Of a DNA stretch of 5,746 bases, positions 1 to 5,746 are shown piece by piece. A program made the position numbers and the translations under genes. Every line of letters starts with the position of its first letter. The first letter of the stretch is position 1. Origin of the DNA: Xanthomonas translucens pv. translucens DSM 18974 (GTDB taxonomy: Bacteria; Pseudomonadota; Gammaproteobacteria; Xanthomonadales; Xanthomonadaceae); the NCBI RefSeq assembly GCF_000331775.1, contig NZ_CAPJ01000028.1, forward strand, positions 1 to 5,746, in the 5' to 3' direction. The notes under the pieces are model-generated. The model had not been told where the DNA came from, searched no databases, and worked only from the letters and a program-made list of their open reading frames with translations.

Positions 1-37
1 GACCGTCGCAGCGCGCTCGCTGCCGTCTCGGGCAGGG

Positions 38-1933
38 CTACACTGGCGGTATCGGCGCTGCGTTCGGTGCCGGAGGCGCCTGCGATGCCTGCGATGCCTG
101 CGATGCCGGCGGTGGCGGCAACGGCACATGCAGATCCTGATACGGAATGCGCTCATCCAAGGGCGGCTCGCCATAGCCGAGTTTGCGCACCACGCTCGGA
201 ACCGATTCGAACATCGCGTTCATGCCATCGACGATGACTGTGCCGAGTCGGTGCAGGAAATTACGCTGCTGGCCGAGCTTCTCGTGTAACTCTTCTGGGC
301 TGATCGTGCGTTCTCCGGCATCCATCTGTTGGCTGGCACGCATGAGAATGGCCTGCGCGACACGTGCGTGCTTGGTATCGTGGGAATCGAAGACCTTGGG
401 GATGTTGACGCGGCTGCTCAGCGCAAGCGCGTTGAGCGCGATTGCCTCGATCGGATTGAAGACGGTGCTGCGGAAGATGCGCAAGACCCGTTCCGACAGC
501 AGGCCGGTCGCCTTGTCGCTGGCGATCAACGGGATCAGGCCGACCATCGCGGCCACGCCCATGGATTTCACCGCAGTGCTTTCGCCTGGCCCGATCTCAA
601 GCGCATGCTTGGTCATCTGCTCGACCGTTTGCCGCGCCGAGGCTGCGTCGGCAGGCGCCGCGAGCACGCCCGCTCTCATGCTCTGGAACAGGCCCGCGCG
701 CATGTTTTCCTCGTTTTCCTTCACTTCGGGCGGAATCCCCGAGGCTGCGCCGAAGATGGCCGCTTCGGTCGTCAGCACGTTGGCGGCAAGGTCCGCCGGC
801 CGTGACTTGAAGCCGGCGTATTGCAACAGGTTGTTGGGAAAGGAAAGTACCGAGGAAATCGCGCCGGCCGTGGTGGCCTTGCGCAGCAAAGCGCTCAGCG
901 GTTCCCTCTCGCCTTTCATGCGCTGCATGATGGACAGCACGCACATCGTGTCCAATGTCTCGATCAGCATGGGCGGTACCGAATCGATGCCTGCCAATTG
1001 CAGCGCATGCTTGCTCGGCGAATAGTGCGCTCCGAAGAAGGTGTCCTTCAGTGCCTGCGCCGCTTTCAATTCCCAAAGCGAGCCGAGTCCGCTGCTCGCG
1101 GCAAGGCTGCCCAACAGGCCGATTGGAATCGTCTCTTTCTTGGTGGCGGCGTGCAGCAGCGACTGCGCGCCCAGGCGCACCAGCAGATCGCGGTCGCAGC
1201 GGACGCGTTGCTTGACGTTCATCTCCAGAAATTCGTCGTTGCAGCGGATGGTGGGGGCATGCAAGGCCAGGAACTGTGCTGCAGTCAAATCTTGGCCGTG
1301 GCGGTGGATCTTTGCATTTTCCCCAAATGCGCTTGCGCCTTTTTCGATGGCTTTTTGCAACACGGCAATATGAATGTCGCCCTTGACATCATCGTAAACG
1401 CGCGCGCCCGAAGGATCTGAAGCGGAAAGCAGATTCGCTTGCTCGACCATGAAGGCTTTTTTGAATGCTTCAAGCGCTTCCTCAAGTTCAGGGTGAGCGC
1501 ATATTTCCAATTTCGTGGGGGCATCGGGATTGCTTGCGATCCGCGCTTGCAGCGGCTCGTTGGCTTGCGCGAACGACAGCAATGCATGGATGACCGGATC
1601 GTCGGAAACCAGACTTCGATTCTCCAAACGCACCGCGCCGGCATGCAAGGTTTTGCCCGCAACCGCATCAGCGGATACTGACTGCAGCGATTGCTGTGCT
1701 TCGGCCGGGGCGGCGCTGCCGCTGGCCGTATTCGCCGAGGTCATGGCGTTCGCTGCTTGCTGGCCCTGCAAGTCGCGACGCGGCGGCCTGCCTAGCGCTG
1801 CGACGTGCACGTCATTACCGACGTTGCCCTGTTCCGGGTCGTGCTGCGATGCGTTTACGTCGATGGGCGCATTCTGCGCCTGTATGATCAGCGGAGTGGT
1901 GTGTGATGAGGTTATCGATGGAGATGCATGCAT
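38..1933 (-). CDS. xopB: Type III secretion effector, XopB / HopD1 (AvrPphD) family
   Basis: Predicted type III effector of 631 aa, delivered into plant cells; XopB of Xanthomonas is reported to suppress plant immune responses and disturb vesicle traffic (family knowledge). Residues 1-100 are polar and rich in Ser, Thr, Ala and Gln, as expected of a type III secretion signal. From about residue 106 the protein follows the Pseudomonas syringae HopD1 sequence as I recall it: SLVSDDPVIHALLSFAQA (107-124), SFPNNLLQYAGFKSR (364-378), AAIFGAASGIPPEVKE (391-406) and IPYQDL (596-601). No catalytic motif is recognised; hydrophobic stretches lie near 268-285 and 455-472. The tail after 602 is proline-rich with three ASQ repeats. 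The ATG at 1933 is the first possible start, because an in-frame TAA lies at 1940-1942 (minus strand). No good Shine-Dalgarno precedes it. The length is near the roughly 610-700 aa usual for the family. Transcribed alone from a PIP-box promoter; lower in GC than the cyd genes, suggesting transfer. The family call is from memory, so it is likely but not proven. Confidence 0.82.
   Translation of the reverse strand: MHASPSITSSHTTPLIIQAQNAPIDVNASQHDPEQGNVGNDVHVAALGRPPRRDLQGQQAANAMTSANTASGSAAPAEAQQSLQSVSADAVAGKTLHAGAVRLENRSLVSDDPVIHALLSFAQANEPLQARIASNPDAPTKLEICAHPELEEALEAFKKAFMVEQANLLSASDPSGARVYDDVKGDIHIAVLQKAIEKGASAFGENAKIHRHGQDLTAAQFLALHAPTIRCNDEFLEMNVKQRVRCDRDLLVRLGAQSLLHAATKKETIPIGLLGSLAASSGLGSLWELKAAQALKDTFFGAHYSPSKHALQLAGIDSVPPMLIETLDTMCVLSIMQRMKGEREPLSALLRKATTAGAISSVLSFPNNLLQYAGFKSRPADLAANVLTTEAAIFGAASGIPPEVKENEENMRAGLFQSMRAGVLAAPADAASARQTVEQMTKHALEIGPGESTAVKSMGVAAMVGLIPLIASDKATGLLSERVLRIFRSTVFNPIEAIALNALALSSRVNIPKVFDSHDTKHARVAQAILMRASQQMDAGERTISPEELHEKLGQQRNFLHRLGTVIVDGMNAMFESVPSVVRKLGYGEPPLDERIPYQDLHVPLPPPPASQASQASQAPPAPNAAPIPPV
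80..106 (-). repeat. Three perfect 9-bp tandem repeats inside xopB
   Basis: The plus-strand unit CTGCGATGC occurs three times without change at 80-88, 89-97 and 98-106. On the coding strand each unit encodes Ala-Ser-Gln (residues 610-618), inside a proline-rich tail (PLPPPP before, PPAP after). Gain or loss of a unit keeps the reading frame, so copy number can change tail length without breaking the gene. Confidence 0.9.
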
Positions 1934-1987
1934 GATTTTTTAGTATCCATAGAAAGTATTTGAAGCGTCTGGATAAACGCGACGCGC

Positions 1988-2048
1988 AGCTTAGTAGTCA
2001 GCCTGGAACGCAATGGCGCGATTCCGAAGCGGTGCTGCCCTATGCGAA
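1988..2048 (-). promoter_or_regulatory. PIP box plus -10 box (HrpX-dependent promoter of xopB)
   Basis: On the minus strand TTCGC (2048-2044) is followed after exactly 15 bases by TTCGG (2028-2024). Exactly 30 bases further on is TAAGCT (1993-1988). This satisfies the published plant-inducible-promoter consensus TTCGB-N15-TTCGB with a YANNNT -10 box 30-32 bases downstream, which is bound by the AraC-type regulator HrpX in Xanthomonas. Transcription should start near 1981, giving a leader of about 48 bases before the xopB ATG. xopB is therefore expected to be co-induced with the type III secretion genes in the plant. All spacings were counted directly. Confidence 0.9.
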
Positions 2049-2368
2049 TTCGGCGCCGGATTTGTCTGCGAAGCGAACCGGCGCGTGCAATGGCCCAATG
2101 GAGCCATTCACGTTGATGATCGGCGCGCAGCGTCGCGCGTTCCTCGCCGATCGCGCATGCGCGCGGTCGGTTGCATCGCCGCGCGTCGGTTCGCGCGTTC
2201 TGCCGGCACATCGGGTCGTTGCCGCAAACGGCATGCTCGCGCGGCCGCAGCCTGCCGCAGCGCGCTGACCAAGGAGGTGCGTGCGGCGCGCGGCGCGTGC
2301 GACTGCGCTGCCGCTGGCGGCCGGCCGGTTCTTTGCGGCGGCGTTGCCGTGCCGCGGTGTGCGGACAC
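2049..2368. other. GC-rich intergenic spacer, no supported gene
   Basis: The 320 bases between the xopB promoter and the tRNA terminator are rich in CGCG runs. Long open frames exist on both strands, but their translations are Arg/Ala-rich, some run across the tRNA or the PIP box, and none resembles a known protein, so I read them as GC-rich chance frames. Small structures seen: an inverted repeat AATGGC/GCCATT with an 8-base loop (2089-2108) and a 12-base palindrome CGCGCATGCGCG (2152-2163). Neither has a recognisable role. No transposase remnant or tRNA fragment was seen here. Confidence 0.6.
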
Positions 2369-2399
2369 AAAAAAACCCGGAAAACTGAGGTTTTCCAGG
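2369..2399 (-). terminator. Rho-independent terminator after tRNA-Pro
   Basis: On the minus strand CCTGGAAAAC (2399-2390) pairs over 10 bp, including one G-U pair, with GTTTTCCGGG (2385-2376) around the 4-base loop CTCA. Seven U residues follow (2375-2369). It lies 19 bases past the CCA end of the tRNA, so it ends the tRNA transcript and any read-through from the cyd operon. Confidence 0.93.
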
Positions 2400-2418
2400 C
2401 TTCTTGTGACCTTGAAAC

Positions 2419-2495
<77 letters not shown>

Positions 2496-2507
2496 AAGGA
2501 GCCGCAC

Positions 2508-2536
2508 ATGATACGGGGCTCGCCCGCATTCGGCAA
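2508..2536 (-). promoter_or_regulatory. Promoter of the tRNA-Pro gene
   Basis: On the minus strand a -35 box TTGCCG (2536-2531) and a -10 box TATCAT (2513-2508) are separated by exactly 17 bases. The following GTGCGGC is GC-rich, as is common in the discriminator of stable-RNA promoters under stringent control. Transcription should start a few bases before the tRNA, whose first base is at 2495. Confidence 0.72.
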
Positions 2537-2555
2537 GATCCTTTGCGAAAAAATT

Positions 2556-2666
2556 TCAGTCCTTGGCCTCGAGGGCGGCGCCCTCGCGGGCCTCGAACCA
2601 CATGCCGTTGAGGATGGCGGCGGTGGAGGCCAGGCCGACACCGAGAATCCAGGCGAAATACCACAT
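2556..2666 (-). CDS. cydX: Cytochrome bd oxidase small subunit CydX
   Basis: A 36-residue single-span membrane peptide, the third subunit of cytochrome bd. In E. coli, CydX (37 aa) is needed for stability and activity of the CydAB complex and its haems (family knowledge). The first nine residues here, MWYFAWILG, are the same as those of E. coli CydX. A hydrophobic helix follows to about residue 23, then an acidic, charged tail ending EAKD. A clear AGGAG (2679-2675) sits 8 bases before the ATG, and the gene starts 33 bases after the cydB stop in the same direction. It is the last gene of the cydABX operon; the tRNA-Pro promoter begins 19 bases beyond its stop. It is below the length cut-off of many gene finders. 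Confidence 0.95.
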   Translation of the reverse strand: MWYFAWILGVGLASTAAILNGMWFEAREGAALEAKD

Positions 2667-2699
2667 GCTGCGATCTCCTAAATGGATGGGGTGGGCGCG

Positions 2700-3851
2700 T
2701 CAGTACGCGTTGGGGTTGTCGTCCAGCGATTCGGCGCTGACCTTGCCCTTCAGCACCCGGTACACCCAGGTGGTGTAGCCAATGATGATCGGCAGGAACA
2801 GCGTGGTGGCCAGCAGCATGATCCACAGGGTCAGGCGGCTGCTTGAGGCGTCCCACACGGTCAGGCTGGAGCCGGGCTGGCTGGAGGAGGGCAGCAGGAA
2901 CGGGAAGATCGCAAAGCCGACGGTGAGGATGATGCCGGCGATGGCCGTGCCCGAGGCGAGAAAGGCCAGCCCGCCGCGCCGCTTGTGCAGCAGCAGCGCG
3001 CTGAGCAGCAGGCCGAGCAGGCCGGCCATCGGCGCCAGCGCGGTCAGCGGCATCGCCTGGTAGTTGCGCATCCAGCCGCCGACCTCGCCGAGCACCGCGG
3101 TCTTCAGCAGCGGGTTGGTGGCGCCGTCGGTGACCACCGGCGAGGTCACCACGTAGCCGGGCAGGCCCAGCACCACCCACACGCCGCCGACGGCGAACAG
3201 CGCACAGGCCACCAGTGCCGCCACGCTGCCGTAGCGGGCCGCGCGCTCGGCCACCGGGCCGTCGGTCTTCAGTGCCAGCATCGCCGCGCCGTGCGCCACC
3301 AGCATGCTCACGCTGAGCAGGCCGGCGAGCAGCGCGAACGGCATCAGCAGGCCGAAGAAGCTGCCGGTGTAGAACACCCGCAGCGTGTCGTCGAAGTGGA
3401 ATGGCACGCCCAGCAGCACGTTGCCCACCGCCACGCCCATGATCAGCGCCGGAATGAAGCCGCCGATGAACAGCGCCCAGTCCCAGCCGTTGCGCCAGCG
3501 CTGGCTGGGCAGCTTGCCGCGGAACTTGAAGCCGACCGGGCGCAGGATCAGCGCGAACAGGATCACGAACATGGCCAGGTAGAAGCCGGAGAAGCTGACC
3601 GCGTACAGCGGCGGCCAGGCGGCGAAGATCGCGCCGCCGCCGAGCACCAGCCAGACCTGGTTGCCTTCCCAGACCGGGCCGATGGTATTCACCACCAGCC
3701 GGCGTTCGGCGTCGTTTTTGGCCACGAACGGCAGCAGCGCGCCGACGCCCAGGTCGAAACCGTCCATCACCGCGAAACCGATCAGCAGGATGCCGAGCAG
3801 CAACCACCAGATCAGGCGCAGCGTGGTGTAGTCCAATGCAATGAAGTCCAT
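2700..3851 (-). CDS. cydB: Cytochrome bd ubiquinol oxidase subunit II
   Basis: Inner-membrane subunit II of cytochrome bd, which with CydA oxidises quinol and reduces oxygen to water. The 383 aa product matches E. coli CydB (379 aa) along its whole length as I recall that sequence: GFAVMDGFDLGVG (25-37), GNQVW (63-67), RPVGFKFR, RWRNGWDW, then FPFLLPSSS and LTVWDASSS before the last helix. It is very hydrophobic throughout. The Asp58 of E. coli CydB, placed in its proton path, is Glu62 here (WEGNQ), a conservative change. Two ATGs compete. The one at 3857 is one base from AGGAG (3863-3859), while the one at 3851 is seven bases away and gives MDFIALDY, so 3851 is preferred. The gap to cydA is 19 bases, consistent with one operon. 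Confidence 0.97.
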   Translation of the reverse strand: MDFIALDYTTLRLIWWLLLGILLIGFAVMDGFDLGVGALLPFVAKNDAERRLVVNTIGPVWEGNQVWLVLGGGAIFAAWPPLYAVSFSGFYLAMFVILFALILRPVGFKFRGKLPSQRWRNGWDWALFIGGFIPALIMGVAVGNVLLGVPFHFDDTLRVFYTGSFFGLLMPFALLAGLLSVSMLVAHGAAMLALKTDGPVAERAARYGSVAALVACALFAVGGVWVVLGLPGYVVTSPVVTDGATNPLLKTAVLGEVGGWMRNYQAMPLTALAPMAGLLGLLLSALLLHKRRGGLAFLASGTAIAGIILTVGFAIFPFLLPSSSQPGSSLTVWDASSSRLTLWIMLLATTLFLPIIIGYTTWVYRVLKGKVSAESLDDNPNAY

Positions 3852-3870
3852 CGTCATTCTCCTGCCGGGA

Positions 3871-5460
3871 TCAGCGTTGACCGGCGGCCGCGGTGGCGGC
3901 AATAGGCGCGGCGGGGCGCGGGGTCGGCTGCAGCAGCGCGGGCAGATGGTCCGGGCCCTTGCCGATCGCCTTGAGCATCAATTTGATCTCGATGACCAGC
4001 AGCACGGTGTAGATCGCCACGAAACCGGCCAGGGTGATCACGATCTCGTGTAGGGCCAGGCCGGAGGCGGCGTAGAAGGTGGGCAGCACGCCTTCCACCG
4101 CCCACGGCTGGCGGCCGTATTCGGCGACTAACCAGCCGCATTCGATCGCGATCCACGGCGCCGGCAGGGACCACAGCGCCAGCGTCAGGAACCAGCGCTT
4201 GTCCTCGAAGGTGTGCTTGCACGAGAACCACATCGCGGCGATGAAGAAGGCGATCAGGTAGAAGCCCAGGCCGGCCATGACCCGGAACGTCCAGAACAGC
4301 GGCAGCACGCGCGGCACGGTGTCCAGCGCGGCCTTGGAGATTTCTTCCGGGGTGGCGTTGAGGATGTCGTCGCGGTAGCGCTTGAGCAGCAGGCCGTGGC
4401 CCAGGTCCTGCCAGTGGCGGTCGAACACTTCGCGCGCCTGCACGTCGTTGCGGTCGGCCTTGAGCCGTTGCAGCGCGCCGTAGGCGATCTGGCCGCCGCG
4501 GATGCGGTGTTCGGCGCGGCCGACCAGTTCCAGGATGCCGGGAATCGGCGTGTTCAGCGAGCGCGTGGCGACCAGGCCCATCAGATACGGCACCTTGATC
4601 GCGTAGTCGTTCTTGCCGGTGGCCTGGTTGGGGATACCAAATGCGGTGAAGTCGGCCGGCGCCTGCTCGGTCTCCCACATCGCCTCGATCGCGGCCAGCT
4701 TCATCTTCTGGTGTTCGTTGGCGGCATACCCGCTCTCGTCGCCGAGCACCACCACCGACAGCGAGGACGCCAGGCCGAACGCGGCCGCCACCGCGAACGA
4801 GCGCCGCGCGATGTCGCGGTGCGTGCCGCGCAGCAGGAACAGCGCGCTGATCGACATCACGAACACCGCGCCGGTCACGTAGCCGGCGCTGACCGTGTGC
4901 ACGAACTTGGCCTGCGCCACCGGGTTGAACACCACCGCCATGAAATCGACCACTTCCATGCGCATCGTGTCCGGATTGAACACCGCGCCGGTCGGATTCT
5001 GCATCCAGCCGTTGGCGATCAGGATCCACACCGCCGACAGGTTGGTGCCCAGCGCCATCAGCCAGGTCACCATCAGGTGCTTGAGCGGCGACAGCGTGTT
5101 CCAGCCGAAGAAGAACAGGCCGATGAAGGTGGCTTCGAGGAAGAACGCCATCAACCCCTCGATCGCCAGCGGCGCGCCGAAGATGTCGCCGACGTAATGG
5201 CTGTAGTACGACCAGTTCATGCCGAACTGGAATTCCATGACGATGCCGGTGGCCACGCCCATTGCGAAGTTGATGCCGAACAGCACGCCCCAGAACAGCG
5301 CCATGCGCCGCCAGACCTCCTTGCGGGTCATGACGAACACGCTCTCCATGATCGCGATCATGAACGACAGGCCGAGGGTGAGCGGCACGAACAGGAAGTG
5401 GTACATCGCGGTCATGGCGAATTGCAGCCGCGACAGCTCGACGACAGTGGTGTCGATCAT
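3871..5460 (-). CDS. cydA: Cytochrome bd ubiquinol oxidase subunit I
   Basis: Catalytic subunit I of the high-affinity, non-proton-pumping terminal oxidase cytochrome bd, in the inner membrane. The 529 aa product aligns with E. coli CydA (522 aa) almost without gaps over the first half. Haem ligands are in place: His21 (E. coli His19), His188 (His186) and Met395 (Met393) for b558, and Glu440 (Glu445). Glu101 and Glu109 match the conserved Glu99 and Glu107. The quinol loop keeps Lys254 and Glu259 (E. coli Lys252, Glu257) and is long, as in the L-subfamily rather than the short-loop CioA type. GRQPW is at 449-453. The tail after 500 is Pro/Ala-rich and unlike E. coli. The start at 5460 gives MIDTTVVELSRLQF, close to the E. 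coli start, with GAGG (5474-5471) 10 bases upstream. First gene of the operon, preceded by an FNR-type box. Confidence 0.98.
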   Translation of the reverse strand: MIDTTVVELSRLQFAMTAMYHFLFVPLTLGLSFMIAIMESVFVMTRKEVWRRMALFWGVLFGINFAMGVATGIVMEFQFGMNWSYYSHYVGDIFGAPLAIEGLMAFFLEATFIGLFFFGWNTLSPLKHLMVTWLMALGTNLSAVWILIANGWMQNPTGAVFNPDTMRMEVVDFMAVVFNPVAQAKFVHTVSAGYVTGAVFVMSISALFLLRGTHRDIARRSFAVAAAFGLASSLSVVVLGDESGYAANEHQKMKLAAIEAMWETEQAPADFTAFGIPNQATGKNDYAIKVPYLMGLVATRSLNTPIPGILELVGRAEHRIRGGQIAYGALQRLKADRNDVQAREVFDRHWQDLGHGLLLKRYRDDILNATPEEISKAALDTVPRVLPLFWTFRVMAGLGFYLIAFFIAAMWFSCKHTFEDKRWFLTLALWSLPAPWIAIECGWLVAEYGRQPWAVEGVLPTFYAASGLALHEIVITLAGFVAIYTVLLVIEIKLMLKAIGKGPDHLPALLQPTPRPAAPIAATAAAGQR

Positions 5461-5521
5461 GGCTGTGCTACCTCGTGGAAAATATGCATCTGGGTGGCCG
5501 GGTGGCGGTAGGTTGAAGCCG

Positions 5522-5527
5522 ATGTTC
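5522..5527 (-). promoter_or_regulatory. Possible -10 box of cydA
   Basis: If the FNR-type site centred at 5556.5 acts at the usual -41.5 position, the transcript would start near 5515 and the -10 hexamer would fall at 5527-5522. There the minus strand reads GAACAT, which keeps the A at position 2 and the T at position 6 of TATAAT but matches poorly otherwise. This is tolerable for an activator-dependent promoter. The placement is inferred from geometry. Confidence 0.35.
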
Positions 5528-5549
5528 CGCTTCCGCCGCGCGCGCGGCC

Positions 5550-5563
5550 TTGATCCAGATCAA
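5550..5563. promoter_or_regulatory. FNR/Anr-type binding site between cydA and the divergent gene
   Basis: TTGAT-CCAG-ATCAA is a perfect match to the FNR/Anr consensus TTGAT-N4-ATCAA. It lies 89 bases before the cydA start and about 98 bases before the divergent TTG start, so it could serve either promoter. In other Gammaproteobacteria oxygen-sensing FNR-family and ArcA regulators control cyd genes, so low-oxygen control of cydABX is a reasonable reading. The binding protein in this organism is inferred. Confidence 0.78.
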
Positions 5564-5626
5564 TGCGGGTTCCGGCCGCGACCGGCACCGTGACGGCACG
5601 CGGCGATCCCGGCCGGGAAGCCGACT

Positions 5627-5632
5627 TACAAT
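5627..5632 (+). promoter_or_regulatory. Possible -10 box of the divergent plus-strand gene
   Basis: TACAAT matches TATAAT at five of six positions and lies 29 bases before the proposed TTG start. No convincing -35 box is seen 16-18 bases upstream. The predicted 5' end of the RNA would carry a GGCGGC/GCCGCC hairpin (5633-5650), directly before the start codon region. Confidence 0.35.
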
Positions 5633-5661
5633 GGCGGCCCGTTTGCCGCCCCGAGTCCGTT

Positions 5662-5746
5662 TTGACCGATCCCGCCGAGTCGTCCGCCGCACCGCCTGCC
5701 GAGTCGCCGCACCTGCGGCAGCAACGCGTGCGCTGGCTGGCGTCGC
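5662..5746 (+). CDS. N-terminal fragment of a divergent gene, possibly cydD
   Basis: An open frame from a TTG at 5662 runs off the window edge after 28 codons. It begins MTDPAESSAAPPAESP and continues HLRQQRVRWLAS. A polar Ser/Pro/Ala-rich head followed by a basic stretch and RWLA would suit the cytoplasmic N-terminus of a membrane protein. CydD, the ABC exporter subunit needed for cytochrome bd assembly, has such a start (basic, then a Trp-Leu segment before the first helix) and is often encoded beside cydAB. That assignment comes from context, not from recognised domains. A GAG six bases before the TTG is the only weak ribosome site. The frame remains open upstream, with a GTG at 5590 as the alternative start, but that would lie before the likely -10 box. 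Confidence 0.5.
   Translation, partial: MTDPAESSAAPPAESPHLRQQRVRWLAS

Noticed and set aside
8..23. Hairpin GCAGCG-CGCT-CGCTGC just past the xopB stop, considered as its terminator
   Set aside because: No U-run follows on the minus strand within the window, so an intrinsic terminator cannot be supported.
183..1025. Long plus-strand open frame (280 codons) inside the effector gene
   Set aside because: It is antisense to xopB, whose minus-strand frame has family similarity, a promoter and a sensible start. Other long frames opposite cydA and cydB are rejected for the same reason.
2152..2163. Palindrome CGCGCATGCGCG, considered as an operator or attachment core
   Set aside because: Short alternating GC palindromes are expected by chance in this GC-rich spacer, and no second copy or known site matches it.
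1960..2268. Open frame on the plus strand (TTG start, 102 codons) upstream of xopB
   Set aside because: It overlaps the PIP promoter, has a TTG start without a ribosome site and resembles no protein I recognise; best explained as a chance frame in GC-rich DNA.
2271..2388. AAGGAGGT on the plus strand followed by a 35-codon frame starting GTG at 2281
   Set aside because: The ribosome-site match is strong, but only two bases separate it from the start, the product is Arg/Ala-rich without similarity to anything known to me, and the frame ends inside the tRNA terminator.
5481..5490. AT-rich patch in the cydA leader, considered as a -10 box
   Set aside because: No -35-like sequence lies at a suitable distance, and its placement does not fit the FNR-type site geometry.

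Overview
The window looks like a chromosomal segment of a plant-pathogenic Xanthomonas (Gammaproteobacteria, Xanthomonadaceae). Three things point there: a gene of the XopB/HopD1 (AvrPphD) type III effector family, a full plant-inducible-promoter (PIP) box of the HrpX regulon in front of it, and a GC-rich E. coli-type cytochrome bd operon. The species cannot be told from the sequence. Family assignments rest on recalled protein sequences and motif matching, not on a database search.

Layout, all on the minus strand unless stated. Positions 38-1933 hold the effector gene xopB (631 aa). It has a polar, Ser/Thr/Ala/Gln-rich N-terminus and a proline-rich C-terminal tail containing a triplicated ASQ repeat. 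Its promoter, TTCGC-N15-TTCGG-N30-TAAGCT, lies at 1988-2048. Positions 2049-2368 are a GC-rich spacer with no gene I can support. A strong intrinsic terminator (2369-2399) closes the transcript of a tRNA-Pro(CGG) gene (2419-2495), which has its own promoter (2508-2536). Upstream of it in the direction of transcription is the operon cydA (3871-5460), cydB (2700-3851), cydX (2556-2666), encoding the subunits of a quinol-oxidising cytochrome bd oxidase. Positions 5461-5661 form a divergent intergenic region with a perfect FNR/Anr-type palindrome at 5550-5563. A gene on the plus strand begins at about 5662 (TTG start) and runs off the window; it may be cydD, but only 28 codons are visible.

The oxidase genes form one functional unit: CydA carries the haems and the quinol site, CydB is the partner membrane subunit, and the 36-residue CydX stabilises the complex. 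The FNR-type box suggests induction at low oxygen. The effector gene is a separate unit. It is less GC-rich than the cyd genes (31 of 60 bases G+C at 1441-1500 against 46 of 60 at 3181-3240, counted by hand), belongs to the HrpX regulon, and sits just past the 3' end of a tRNA gene. This fits horizontal acquisition next to a housekeeping locus.

I found no undescribed system. The most useful points are the complete PIP promoter, the easily missed cydX, the FNR-type site, the tRNA-adjacent position of the effector, and the in-frame repeat in its tail.
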